Source of the DNA: Sporolactobacillus shoreicorticis
GTDB taxonomy: Bacteria > Bacillota > Bacilli > Bacillales > Sporolactobacillaceae
Direction of reading: 5' to 3'
Assembly: GCF_024125445.1 (NCBI RefSeq)
Contig: NZ_JAMXWM010000001.1
Span: 186,001-250,000 of the forward strand
Length of the DNA: 64,000 bases
Below are positions 28,127 to 36,571 of the stretch, piece by piece. A program made the translations under genes and the position numbers. Positions within the stretch are counted from its first letter, which is position 1. Each line of letters opens with the position of its first letter. Below the pieces are notes generated by a model. That model was not told the origin of the DNA and made no database searches. It was given only the letters and a program-made list of their open reading frames with translations.

Positions 28127-28543
28127 ATGGAGATTCGCAGGATGGTTTCTGAAGATTACGAGGGCGCTTATGATCTATGGACACGAGTGCCGGGAATGAA
28201 TCTGAATTCCTTAGACAATAGTTATGAGGGAATTGATCGTATTATTCGCAAGAATCCGGAGACCTGTTTGGTCGCCGTCACTAACGAGAGGATCATCGGA
28301 ACAATACTCGGAGGAACCGATGGACGCAAAGGTTTTCTTTACCATACGGCAGTTGATCCTGTGCATCAGGGAAAAGGAATCGGCACCCAGTTAATTGATC
28401 GTGTTTGTTCCATTTTTAAAAGAGAAAAGATCACGAAGATCGGTTTGCACGTCGTGCTTGATAATGAGGAAGGAAAACAATTCTGGAGAAAAAAGGGCTG
28501 GAATTTCAGACCCGACATTGTGTATCTCGATCGTGATTTGTGA
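28127..28543 (+). CDS. GNAT-family N-acetyltransferase
   Basis: The 138-residue protein has the acetyl-CoA binding motif A as VDPVHQGKGIGTQLID (about residues 73-88) and a GNAT start MEIRRMVSEDYEGAYDLW. Its stop overlaps the leader of the next gene, and it starts 18 bases after the PLP enzyme, so it is in the S-box operon. The substrate is unknown; an amino acid or sulfur metabolite is plausible from context. Confidence 0.8.
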   Translation: MEIRRMVSEDYEGAYDLWTRVPGMNLNSLDNSYEGIDRIIRKNPETCLVAVTNERIIGTILGGTDGRKGFLYHTAVDPVHQGKGIGTQLIDRVCSIFKREKITKIGLHVVLDNEEGKQFWRKKGWNFRPDIVYLDRDL

Positions 28544-28554
28544 GGGAGGCGAAC

Positions 28555-29631
28555 ATGGGGAAACGGTATGACTATCAAGCGATAAAACAATGGGTGAAAA
28601 GGATTTACGATGCATACGGTTTTTCGGAAAATGACAGTGCGATTATTGCGCGGTCGATCACGGCGACCGATCTTTATGGCATTGAATCGCATGGTGTGCA
28701 GCGACTCGCCATGTATGATCGGAAAATTAATGCCGGTGACATCAAGGTCGATGCGGTTCCGGAGGTTATTTGTGAAACGCCGGTAAGCGCGGTACTTGAC
28801 GGACATAAGGGAATGGGGCAGCTCGTAGCGGGAAAAGCGATGCGGCTTGCGATTGAAAAAGCGGAACAGAGCGGCGTCGGTATTGTCTCAGTTCGCCATT
28901 CGAATCATTACGGAATGGCCGGTTATTATGCCAAAATGGCGAGCGACAAAGGAATGGTGGGAATTTCCGCAACCAATTCCAATCCTTTTTTGATTCCGAC
29001 TTATGCGACGCAGCCGTTTCTCGGCAGTAATCCACTTGCTTTTTCAATGCCGGCACAGCCGCACAGTTTTCTTTTTGATGCGGCAACAACAGTCGTATCG
29101 CTCGGGAAAATTGAGGTGTATGCCAAACGGGGAAAGACGGTTCCCGGAGCGTGGGCAGTTGATGAAAGCAATGAGATCAGCAAAGATGCAAAAAAATTAC
29201 GCAAGAATTTGTCAGCTGCCCCTAAAATAGGAGGGATGCTTCCTGTAGGAGGAAAGGGAGAAAAAAATGGCGGATATAAAGGTTTCGGTAACGCTTTAAT
29301 TGTAGAGATCTTAACGTCAATCCTGTCTCAAGGTCATCTTTCTGCCGATCTTGGCAGCGGCACAGTCAAGGGAATCAGTCACTTTTTTACTGCAATTGAT
29401 CTGCACTTGTTTGGTGATCCCGGCGAAATTTCAGAATCATTATCTGTGATGCTTGAACGAATTCGCAACCTTCCAGCCGAAACTGGTGAAAAGATTTACA
29501 TACATGGCGACAAAGAAGCCGCCGCGTTTGAAGATCGCTTGAAAAACGGGATTCTAATCGATTCTGAAACAGTGAAAGAAATGGCAGAAATCTCAGAACA
29601 ATTGCATATACCCTATCAGATGTATCTTTAA
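28555..29631 (+). CDS. Ldh2/malate-type 2-hydroxyacid dehydrogenase
   Basis: The 358-residue protein belongs to the Ldh2/MDH2/AllD oxidoreductase family, whose members (malate, L-sulfolactate, ureidoglycolate and HcxB-type enzymes) oxidise 2-hydroxycarboxylates with NAD(P). Motifs include TATDLYGIESHGVQRL (about residues 37-52), VRHSNHYGMAGYYA with the catalytic His, and GGYKGFGNALIVEIL. GAGGGAGGCG precedes the ATG at 28555. It sits inside the SAM-riboswitch operon, an unusual place; a 2-oxo acid derived from methionine or 2-oxobutyrate is a reasonable substrate guess. Confidence 0.85.
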   Translation: MGKRYDYQAIKQWVKRIYDAYGFSENDSAIIARSITATDLYGIESHGVQRLAMYDRKINAGDIKVDAVPEVICETPVSAVLDGHKGMGQLVAGKAMRLAIEKAEQSGVGIVSVRHSNHYGMAGYYAKMASDKGMVGISATNSNPFLIPTYATQPFLGSNPLAFSMPAQPHSFLFDAATTVVSLGKIEVYAKRGKTVPGAWAVDESNEISKDAKKLRKNLSAAPKIGGMLPVGGKGEKNGGYKGFGNALIVEILTSILSQGHLSADLGSGTVKGISHFFTAIDLHLFGDPGEISESLSVMLERIRNLPAETGEKIYIHGDKEAAAFEDRLKNGILIDSETVKEMAEISEQLHIPYQMYL

Positions 29632-29677
29632 TTTAATTTGCGCACGTGAAATTTTGAATGAGAAATGGGGATTTGGG

Positions 29678-30988
29678 ATGACGAAGGAATCGGGGAAACG
29701 ATTTGATACGCTGAAAATACATGCAGGGTATGATCCGGAACAACATAACTACGCATCGCAAGTACCGATCTATCAGACGGTTGCTTTTGGTTTTGGTGAC
29801 CCGGAGCGTGCAGAACGGCTGGTCAACCTTAAAGAAAAAGGCTTCAGCTATACGAGAGTCGGCAATCCGACGACTGCCGTGCTTGAACAGAGAATCGCTG
29901 ATTTGGATGGCGCCTCAGAGGCGGTGGCGGTCGGCTCCGGCATGGCTGCTGTTTCCTATACATTACTTAATTTGGCTGAGGGCGGCGGCAGAATCATTTC
30001 CGCTTCTAATATATATGGCTCCAGCTTTGATGAATTTCGAACGCTGTTTCCTAAATTTGGGATTGTTTTTGATTTCATCGATGATATTAATGACCTTGAG
30101 CGTGTTGCAGCCGTGATCAAAGAGGATACGAAAGCAATTTTTGCGGAAAGCGTCACGAATCCGGATACAACGGTGACGGACGTAGAGGCACTGGCAGAAT
30201 TGGCCCATCAACATGGTGTTCCACTGGTTATTGACAATACGTTTCCGACACCGTATCTATTTAACCCGATCCGCCATGGTGCGGACATTGTCGTCTATTC
30301 ATCGACAAAAGGAATCAGCGGACATGGGGAAGCCGTTTCAGGATTAATTGTTGACGCGGGAAAATTTGATTATGGAAATGGCAAGTTTAAGCAGTTTGAG
30401 GAAAAAGAGCTCGTCTTGGAAAATGAAGAGGCGCGTGAGAAGCGGAGTTTTATTGAGACTTTTGGTTCGAACGCATTTGCAGCACGGGTCAGAGTTAAGT
30501 ACCTTCGCTTGCTTGGTGCCGTACTGAGTCCGTTTGAAGCTTATTTAGTTCTCTTAGGTATTGAAACCTTGTCCGAACGCTTAGAAAAGCAGGTGAGCAG
30601 TGCAAAGAAAATTGCCCGATATTTGGCAGACAATCCTCATGTAAAAGCGGTACACTATTCTGGATTGGAAGAGCATCCGCAGCATGAATTAGTCAGCCGA
30701 TACTTTCCTCATGGAGTTGGCGCAATCTTTGCATTTGAAATTGAAGGAACTGAAGTACGGGCAAAGAAAATTCTGAGCTCTGTAAAAATTTTCAGCTATT
30801 TGCCGAATGTGGGTGATGCGCGTTCGTTGATCGTAAACCCAAGCCGAACCACGCATCGCGAGATTCCTTCATTAAACCGTGAAAAAACCGGACTGAGCAA
30901 TACACTGATTCGCCTTTCGATTGGATTAGAGGATACGGATGACTTGATCGGTGATCTGGATCAGGCGATCGACAAAGCATTTGAATAA
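29678..30988 (+). CDS. metY: O-acetylhomoserine sulfhydrylase
   Basis: The 436-residue protein is longer than cystathionine-type enzymes and has the MetY-specific form: TLKIHAGYDPEQH at the start, FSYTRVGNPTTAVLE, AVGSGMAAVSY, the cofactor lysine in VVYSSTKGISGHGE (Lys211) and the C-terminal NPSRTTHREI. MetY makes homocysteine directly from O-acetylhomoserine and sulfide. The ATG at 29678 follows TGGGGATTTGGG. Its location behind an S-box supports a methionine role. Confidence 0.92.
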   Translation: MTKESGKRFDTLKIHAGYDPEQHNYASQVPIYQTVAFGFGDPERAERLVNLKEKGFSYTRVGNPTTAVLEQRIADLDGASEAVAVGSGMAAVSYTLLNLAEGGGRIISASNIYGSSFDEFRTLFPKFGIVFDFIDDINDLERVAAVIKEDTKAIFAESVTNPDTTVTDVEALAELAHQHGVPLVIDNTFPTPYLFNPIRHGADIVVYSSTKGISGHGEAVSGLIVDAGKFDYGNGKFKQFEEKELVLENEEAREKRSFIETFGSNAFAARVRVKYLRLLGAVLSPFEAYLVLLGIETLSERLEKQVSSAKKIARYLADNPHVKAVHYSGLEEHPQHELVSRYFPHGVGAIFAFEIEGTEVRAKKILSSVKIFSYLPNVGDARSLIVNPSRTTHREIPSLNREKTGLSNTLIRLSIGLEDTDDLIGDLDQAIDKAFE

Positions 30989-31003
30989 AAATGAGGTGAG
31001 AAA

Positions 31004-32140
31004 ATGGATTTAGGAAAAATCGTCAGAGGCGGCCCGAGTCAATATTTGTGTACTGAGGATGCGATCAGCCGACTCGATGAACTGGCTTCATCTTTCTCGT
31101 CTGTTCATATTGTTACAGGTGAAAAATCTTTTGCGGCCTTTCAAAAAATATATAAAAAAGAAGTTAAGTGGCCGGTTCATCGTTATGATGGAACATCAAG
31201 TCATGAGGATATGGATCGACTGACGCGCGAAATTGACCAGGCAGATTTAATTATCGGGATCGGAGGCGGACGTGTATTAGATACCGCCAAAGGTGTCAAT
31301 CACCGGCTGCGCGCACAGTATATCTGCATTCCAACGGTTCTGGGCACCTGTTCTGCGTATACGCCGCTCGCCATCATCTATAATCAGCAACACGAGCATA
31401 TCGGCCGCGATCATTTTCAAGAATCCGCTTATGCGGTGCTGGTCGATTTGTCTCTACTGATTGACTCACCGAAAGATTACTACATTGCCGGTATCGGGGA
31501 TACGTTAGCAAAATGGTATGAGGCGGAAGCGATACCAAAAGATGCGAATCAGCAGATCGATCCATTTGTAACACTCGGACTCCATGCGGCACTGCAAACG
31601 AAAAAATTGCTTCTTCAGTATTCAGAGGATGCAGTGGCCAGTCTGGAGCATCATCGGATCACTCCCGCCTTTCGTATTGTCTCTGATGTGATTGTCGGTC
31701 TTTCCGGAACAGTCGGCAGTTTTGCCCGCGATTATGGGCGCGCTTCCGGAGCTCACGCCGTGCATAATGCAATGAGCAAGATTCCGGAGACGGGCTGTTA
31801 TCAACATGGAATAAAGGTCGCGTATGGTATACTCGTGCTGCTCGTCACGCTGGGTCAGGATGCTGAAGTGCGAAAGCTGCTTCCTTTTTACAAACGAGTC
31901 GGGCTAAGTTACTCGCTGAGTCAATTCAGACTTCAGGATTCGGTTCAGGCTAAAGAAATTTTGGCTAGAGAGTGTCAAACGGAGCTCGGCTTTCGCTTTG
32001 TCTTTAAAACCTTTGATGAGGCGTTTATTTTGAATGCTTTAAATCGGGTGGAAACATTGGCAAATGAAAGTGACCGTGAAGAGCAGCAGCCGAAAAATTT
32101 GATGGCAAGGCAGATGAACAGCAAGTATGAGCACACGTGA
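31004..32140 (+). CDS. GldA-like / HcxA-type 2-hydroxycarboxylate dehydrogenase
   Basis: The 378-residue protein belongs to the glycerol dehydrogenase branch of metal-dependent alcohol dehydrogenases. It has IIGIGGGRVLDTAKG (about residues 83-97), PTVLGTCSAYTPL, the metal ligand Asp166 in AGIGDTLAKWYE and histidines in ASGAHAVHNAM and GCYQHGIK. It best recalls E. coli YbdH (HcxA), which reduces 2-oxobutyrate-like acids and neighbours a methionine transaminase. Its 3' end overlaps the next start by 14 bases. Presence of two unrelated hydroxyacid dehydrogenase families in one SAM-controlled operon is striking. Confidence 0.8.
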   Translation: MDLGKIVRGGPSQYLCTEDAISRLDELASSFSSVHIVTGEKSFAAFQKIYKKEVKWPVHRYDGTSSHEDMDRLTREIDQADLIIGIGGGRVLDTAKGVNHRLRAQYICIPTVLGTCSAYTPLAIIYNQQHEHIGRDHFQESAYAVLVDLSLLIDSPKDYYIAGIGDTLAKWYEAEAIPKDANQQIDPFVTLGLHAALQTKKLLLQYSEDAVASLEHHRITPAFRIVSDVIVGLSGTVGSFARDYGRASGAHAVHNAMSKIPETGCYQHGIKVAYGILVLLVTLGQDAEVRKLLPFYKRVGLSYSLSQFRLQDSVQAKEILARECQTELGFRFVFKTFDEAFILNALNRVETLANESDREEQQPKNLMARQMNSKYEHT

Positions 32141-33278
32141 CAATGACGAAACAGCTTTTCAATCCATTTTCAAAGTGCTGCACCAGCACCCGGAACTGTC
32201 GCTGCATGAATATGAGACAACGACAAAAATCAGAAACTGGCTGCAGGAGCAATCCATTACGTTGCGGGAGACCGGCCTGCCAACCGGCGTTTTCGCTGAG
32301 ATTTCAGGTGATCCGGAAGGACCAGTAGTCGGACTTCGCGCGGATATTGACGCATTACCGATTCATGAACAAACCGATTTGCCCTATAAATCGCAAAATG
32401 AAGGCGTCATGCATGCCTGCGGTCATGACTTTCATACGACCGCACTCCTTTGGACTGCTGAATTGTTGAAAAAAGATCAGGCGAAACTCTCAGGCAGCGT
32501 TCGGTTAATTTTTCAGCCCGCTGAAGAAGCCGGTCATGGGGGGCTGAAGGTGATTAAAGACGGTCAACTCAAAGGACTGGACGCGGTCATTGGCATCCAC
32601 AACAAACCGGATTTGCCGGTAGGGACGATTGGTATTAAAGCCGGACCTTTAATGGCGGCTTGCGATAAATTCAAGATCACATTTCAGGGAATCGGCGGAC
32701 ACGCGGCGATTCCCGAACGGACTCGTGATCCCATTATTGCCGCCTCATCATTCGTTCAAACAGCGCAAACGATCGTCAGCCGTAATGTTTCGCCGAAGCA
32801 TGAAGCGGTTATAAGCATTACCAGTATTCATGGCGGTGATGTATGGAATGTGCTGCCCGGGGAAGTCGAATTGCTCGGCACAGTACGCACTTTTTATGAT
32901 CAGGATCGGGATTTGATCATTGATCGCTTTACCGCAATCGCCGAGGGGCTTCAGAGAGCTCACAACGTACAGATTGCTGTGGAGTGGGGCCAAGGAACAC
33001 CATCCGTGTTTAATGATGAGAAAATAGCGCAGATTGTTCGCGAAGCAAATGAAAACGAAGCGCAGGTAGTGACACCGGAAGTATCGGTAGCCGGAGATGA
33101 TTTTTCCTGCTTCCAACGCGAAGTACCGGGAGTGTTCGCGTTCGTAGGATCGAACGGGCCGGAGGATTGGCATCATCCCGCATTCCAAGTAGATCCTAAA
33201 GGAATTCGCATCGCTGCGGAATTCTATTATCGATCCGCAGTTGCCGTTTTGAAGGCATTAAAGAGTAGAAACAAATAG
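32127..33278 (+). CDS. M20-family amidohydrolase
   Basis: The 383-residue protein is an M20D peptidase/amidohydrolase with metal ligands in GLRADIDALPIHEQ (about residues 69-82), HACGHDFHT, FQPAEEAGHGG and a C-terminal WHHPAFQVD. Relatives hydrolyse N-acyl amino acids such as N-acetyl-cysteine conjugates, hippurate or N-acetyl-diaminopimelate. In sulfur operons of Bacillus, such enzymes release cysteine or methionine from N-acetyl forms. It ends the S-box operon; the GNAT and this enzyme could act in an N-acetylation and deacetylation detour. Confidence 0.85.
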   Translation: MSTRDNDETAFQSIFKVLHQHPELSLHEYETTTKIRNWLQEQSITLRETGLPTGVFAEISGDPEGPVVGLRADIDALPIHEQTDLPYKSQNEGVMHACGHDFHTTALLWTAELLKKDQAKLSGSVRLIFQPAEEAGHGGLKVIKDGQLKGLDAVIGIHNKPDLPVGTIGIKAGPLMAACDKFKITFQGIGGHAAIPERTRDPIIAASSFVQTAQTIVSRNVSPKHEAVISITSIHGGDVWNVLPGEVELLGTVRTFYDQDRDLIIDRFTAIAEGLQRAHNVQIAVEWGQGTPSVFNDEKIAQIVREANENEAQVVTPEVSVAGDDFSCFQREVPGVFAFVGSNGPEDWHHPAFQVDPKGIRIAAEFYYRSAVAVLKALKSRNK

Positions 33279-33330
33279 TGAGTACAGGAATGAACAATTG
33301 ACCATACAGTGTTCGCGTCTATTGAATCAT

Positions 33331-33461
33331 GCTTATCCGGAGAGGCGGAGGGGCCGGTCCCGCGAAGCCTCAGCAATCAGCCGATGTGGTACGTTAAAGG
33401 CAGCATAAAGAAAAGCTTGATTTCTCTTCTTATCGAGGTGAAGAGAGATCGGGCTTTTTTA
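33331..33461 (+). ncRNA. Degenerate SAM-I riboswitch (S-box), copy 3, with intact terminator
   Basis: GCTTATCCGGAGAGGCGGAGG, then GGCCGGTCCCGCGAAGCC and TCAGCAATC keep S-box order, but the P3 and P1 partner strands are altered and no good GATAAG closing strand exists. The terminator is still perfect: GATTTCTCTTC with GAAGAGAGATC followed by T7. It precedes a decayed FbpA-like gene, as copy 1 precedes an intact one. Confidence 0.75.
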
Positions 33462-33485
33462 TTCTTTATAAGGAGATGTGCCATT

Positions 33486-34377
33486 ATGACGGTGCACTGA
33501 GAAGTGGAAACCAGATGTGAACAATTAATTGAACAACTGATCGCGCACCCGAGTATATAAGCAAAACAGGGCAAAAAGCACCCGGTCCTTACTTCCGCAG
33601 GATGCGGTGGTTTTCGCATTGCGTACAGGACGTATGCGTTTTTAGCAAAAATTCCTTTCTATGCGAAAGCTCCTTTACTCCAAATGCGGCTTTGAATCAT
33701 CAACCTTGTCTTAAACAGACATTTCTATTTCATAAATTATTTTGGTTCTTCATTAAATAGCGAACAAAATAAGCGGAGATTTTCCGCCTATATGAGTCAT
33801 GGCACTTGTTTCGCGGATAAATAAGGGTAATTTTTCCGCTTATGCAAAGAAAATCCCTCCATTTTTACATTTTTTGGTTCGATAAGTGGAATTTCTCCGT
33901 CTATTTAAGCGATTTTTTCGTTCCTTTTCTAATTAAACGGAATTTTTCCGTTTATTTCTCAGATTGAGCGCTTACCTGATCCGCCCAACTGAATCTTATG
34001 TTGATCGTCGCACTAGCAAGGCAAAACGCTAAAGCCCCTTTACTCTAAATGCGGTTTTTAATCATCGACCTTGTTCTTGTGAGACACTGAAGCTGCCTAC
34101 TTGCCGCGGGTGATCCGGAAGCTTCCTCGAGCAGACCAGTGCCTGAGGATTCTCCCTGTTTCGCTGATCCCGCAGGCGTCTCGCGCTTACGCGTCTGGAA
34201 TGAACTTAGTGTTGAAATGCCGCTAATTGTAGGGCCGTCACGGCATAATGCTATACTTTCTTATCTTGCAAAAAAGACGGAAAGCATCTATTCGAATGAT
34301 CGCTGTCCGAACTGGAATATGAGTATAAGAAAGTACAAACACGTTTTTCATCCCGCCATAGATGCAAACGAACGTGA
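33486..34377 (+). pseudogene. FbpA-like small gene, decayed and apparently split by a 0.7-kb insertion
   Basis: After AAGGAGATGTGCCATT, an ATG starts a sequence with GAACAATTAATTGAACAACT, near identical to the intact gene at 21.06 kb, reaching LIEQLIAHPSI at 33557. The match then stops where the repeat block B begins. At 34267-34377 the missing second half appears: CKKDGKHLFE, a stop, then SLSELEYEYKKVQ. The direct repeat GCAAAA occurs at both junctions (33561 and 34268). This reads as one gene interrupted by insertion, or two independent fragments. Confidence 0.6.
33562..34029. repeat. AAGCGGAAA palindromic repeat block, copy B
   Basis: Same phrases as copy A in the same order (GGGCAAAAAGCACCCGGTCC, TTCCGCAGGATGCGGTGG, AAATAAGCGGAGATTTTCCG, GGTAATTTTTCCGCTTATGC, GCAAGGCAAAACG). 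It has a 140-base extra segment after the GC hairpin. A 45-base segment, CTTTACTCCAAATGCGG and following, at 33670-33714 recurs as a direct repeat at 34038-34080 just outside the block. Confidence 0.8.
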
Positions 34378-34456
34378 TTTCCACGATTCGAGGACAAACG
34401 GTTCTGCGATGCATTTTATTTAAGATTGATAACTGCCGCATATCCCATGTGATCTT

Positions 34457-35374
34457 TTACATTTTTTGATGCAGTATTTTTTTTACAGTTTCTCCGTATT
34501 TTCCGCGCAGTGCGAGCACAAAAAGAACGATGCCAAGCGGCAGGAGTGCCGCATACTGAATGACATGAAGCAGAAGCCCTGCTGACAGTGCATCGCTTTG
34601 CCGAATGCCCAGTCCGGCGAGACCGATGATTACGCCGTATTCAAAAAGGCCGACGGCACCGGGCGAAGCAGGAATAAAACCAATCAAGTTCGTTGTGGCG
34701 AACACAGCGAGCGACAGACGAAGGGAGTGGCCCCAGCCGAAGCCGAATGCGGCCAGTCCTGCCCAAGTGGCCAGAAATAGCAGAACATAGGAGAGCAACA
34801 CCCAAAGCACCATATTCAGCATGCTGATGGTCAAGTATTGCCGCATATAGCTGCGCAGCCGCGGCACGCAGCAGCTTGCAACGAGAAAAACAATGCTCAG
34901 GACAATGCAGGCAAAGAAAAGAATCCAAAGAATTCGAACAATCGTCGGATCTTTAAATCCGGAAAAAGGGACGGCGAGCAGCGAAACCAGAATAATCGCA
35001 ATCGAATCGGCAATCGCCGGAATCATCACCAGTTTCGCTCGCCGCATCGGACTATAGTCGCCCGGGAAAAATGCGAAGCGTAATCCGTCCCCGATATGAA
35101 GCGGTAGAATCATGTTCGCCGCATGCCCGATCCCGACGATTTGCAGTGCGGTCAGACGGTTAATTTTTGGATCAATGCCCAGCGTATATCCGAGCCCGCG
35201 AATATAATTCGAATAGATGGTGACTGCAATGGAGATAAAAACGAGCCATCCATTGATGTTCGCATGGATTAGAGGGCTCAGGTCAAGACTGCCGAGTGTT
35301 TTGAACGAATAATAGAGGACAAGAATGGTGATGATGATCCCGAATATCAGTTTGAGTTTTGTTTTGTTGGACAT
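34457..35374 (-). CDS. LPG-synthase-type / flippase-like membrane protein
   Basis: The 305-residue protein has about eight membrane segments and belongs to the UPF0104 / lysylphosphatidylglycerol synthase transmembrane (flippase-like) family: start KLKLIFGIIITILVLYYSFK, the conserved NYIRGLGYTL and PLHIGDGLRF, and PASPGAVGLFEYGVI. Family members translocate or modify membrane lipids. It is the third gene of a minus-strand operon with a glycosyltransferase and a CrtO-like acyltransferase, so it may flip the resulting glycolipid. The ATG at 35374 follows AGGGTG. Confidence 0.8.
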   Translation of the reverse strand: MSNKTKLKLIFGIIITILVLYYSFKTLGSLDLSPLIHANINGWLVFISIAVTIYSNYIRGLGYTLGIDPKINRLTALQIVGIGHAANMILPLHIGDGLRFAFFPGDYSPMRRAKLVMIPAIADSIAIILVSLLAVPFSGFKDPTIVRILWILFFACIVLSIVFLVASCCVPRLRSYMRQYLTISMLNMVLWVLLSYVLLFLATWAGLAAFGFGWGHSLRLSLAVFATTNLIGFIPASPGAVGLFEYGVIIGLAGLGIRQSDALSAGLLLHVIQYAALLPLGIVLFVLALRGKYGETVKKILHQKM

Positions 35375-35416
35375 ACCATACACCCTGGAAAAGTATTTGG
35401 ACGGTTCAAGTAATGA

Positions 35417-36556
35417 TCAGGCAATCGGACGATCTTCAGTCGTGTTGGCTTCTTTAGCTGTCCGGATAAGCAGCTCAGCGATCACACGCGCCGAATCGGG
35501 CGTTCTGAAGCGATACTGATTTTGGGCAATTTCCTTCAGCCTTTCGCCGTCGTTTGCAACGAGTTCAGCGACCATCTTCGGCAGATCCTTCAAGCTCCTG
35601 CAATAGAGCCCTAATTTGTGGCGAACGACGAACTGAGGATTCTTTGCCTCCTGTCCGCGCAACGCGCCGGTCACGATGACCGGTTTGCAAAGGTTCACGG
35701 CCTCCATTAATACATTCGGACTTGCACGCATGATCAGCAGGTCCGCTTCCATCATCAGTTTCTTGACTTCCGATGTGAATCCATAGATGACTGCTCGATT
35801 CCCAATATAGGCGGACAGAGCAGTCTCCATCTTTTTCTTCAAATCCGCGTTACGGCCGGCAATAAGAGTCAGATGGACGCGCTGATCGTGAAGCAAAGTT
35901 TGTGCAATTTTCAATACTTGAGCCGATCCCTGACTTCCGCTCATCAGCAGAATCGAAATCGGCTCCCTGTTTGCAAGACGGTGCGGTTCGGGGAAATGCA
36001 CCGTGCAGAATGCATCGCGTACCGGAAAGCCGGTCATTGCCAATTGCTCGGCTGCCATCCCTGATTTTAGCATCCGCATCCGCGCTTCCTCAGAAGGACA
36101 GACTACACAGGCCGCCCGCTTATCTGCCCAAAGGCCGGTGATATTGTCTAAATCGGCGACCAATGAGACAACCGGAATATCCTGATGTGACCGATTTAAG
36201 ACACGAATGACCGAACCGACAAAAAGATTATGCACCGATACGACCAGGTCGGGCTGAAACGCACGAATTTTTGTTAAGAGCGATTTGCGAATACTTCGCG
36301 CAATGAATGCGTTGACCAGTCCTTTAAACGGATTGCTCAATTGATAGACGAGCCCCCACAGGAATGGAAATTTAACCGCGAACGAATCGTAGCCGCGGCT
36401 TGAGAAACGAAGCAATCCGTTGCCAAGTGCAAATCCGTCAATAACCATGAACTGAATATCCGGCGCAAGAAGCGTCAGCTGCTCGCTTAAAGCCTCGGTA
36501 ATACTTCTATGTCCGCAGCCTGTATGCTCCGAAGAAATGAACAGGATTCTCGTCAC
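35417..36556 (-). CDS. MGDG-synthase-type glycosyltransferase
   Basis: The 379-residue protein has the N-terminal MGDG-synthase domain (ILFISSEHTGCGHRSITEAL with the Gly-His-Arg loop, FQPDLVVSVHNLF) and a C-terminal GT28/MurG-like nucleotide-sugar domain with SILLMSGSQGSAQVL and MRASPNVLMEAVNLCKP. Relatives (UgtP, plant MGD1) add sugars to diacylglycerol on the cytoplasmic face. The start is GTG with AGGAG 8 bases upstream. It is 16 bases after the acyltransferase gene. The acceptor lipid cannot be told from sequence. Confidence 0.85.
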   Translation of the reverse strand: MTRILFISSEHTGCGHRSITEALSEQLTLLAPDIQFMVIDGFALGNGLLRFSSRGYDSFAVKFPFLWGLVYQLSNPFKGLVNAFIARSIRKSLLTKIRAFQPDLVVSVHNLFVGSVIRVLNRSHQDIPVVSLVADLDNITGLWADKRAACVVCPSEEARMRMLKSGMAAEQLAMTGFPVRDAFCTVHFPEPHRLANREPISILLMSGSQGSAQVLKIAQTLLHDQRVHLTLIAGRNADLKKKMETALSAYIGNRAVIYGFTSEVKKLMMEADLLIMRASPNVLMEAVNLCKPVIVTGALRGQEAKNPQFVVRHKLGLYCRSLKDLPKMVAELVANDGERLKEIAQNQYRFRTPDSARVIAELLIRTAKEANTTEDRPIA

Positions 36557-36571
36557 AGAAAAAATTCTCCT

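Noticed and set aside
34838-35083. Asn/Lys/Arg-rich plus-strand ORF in the flippase-like gene
   Set aside because: Antisense of a membrane protein gene; the odd composition follows from the hydrophobic codons on the other strand.
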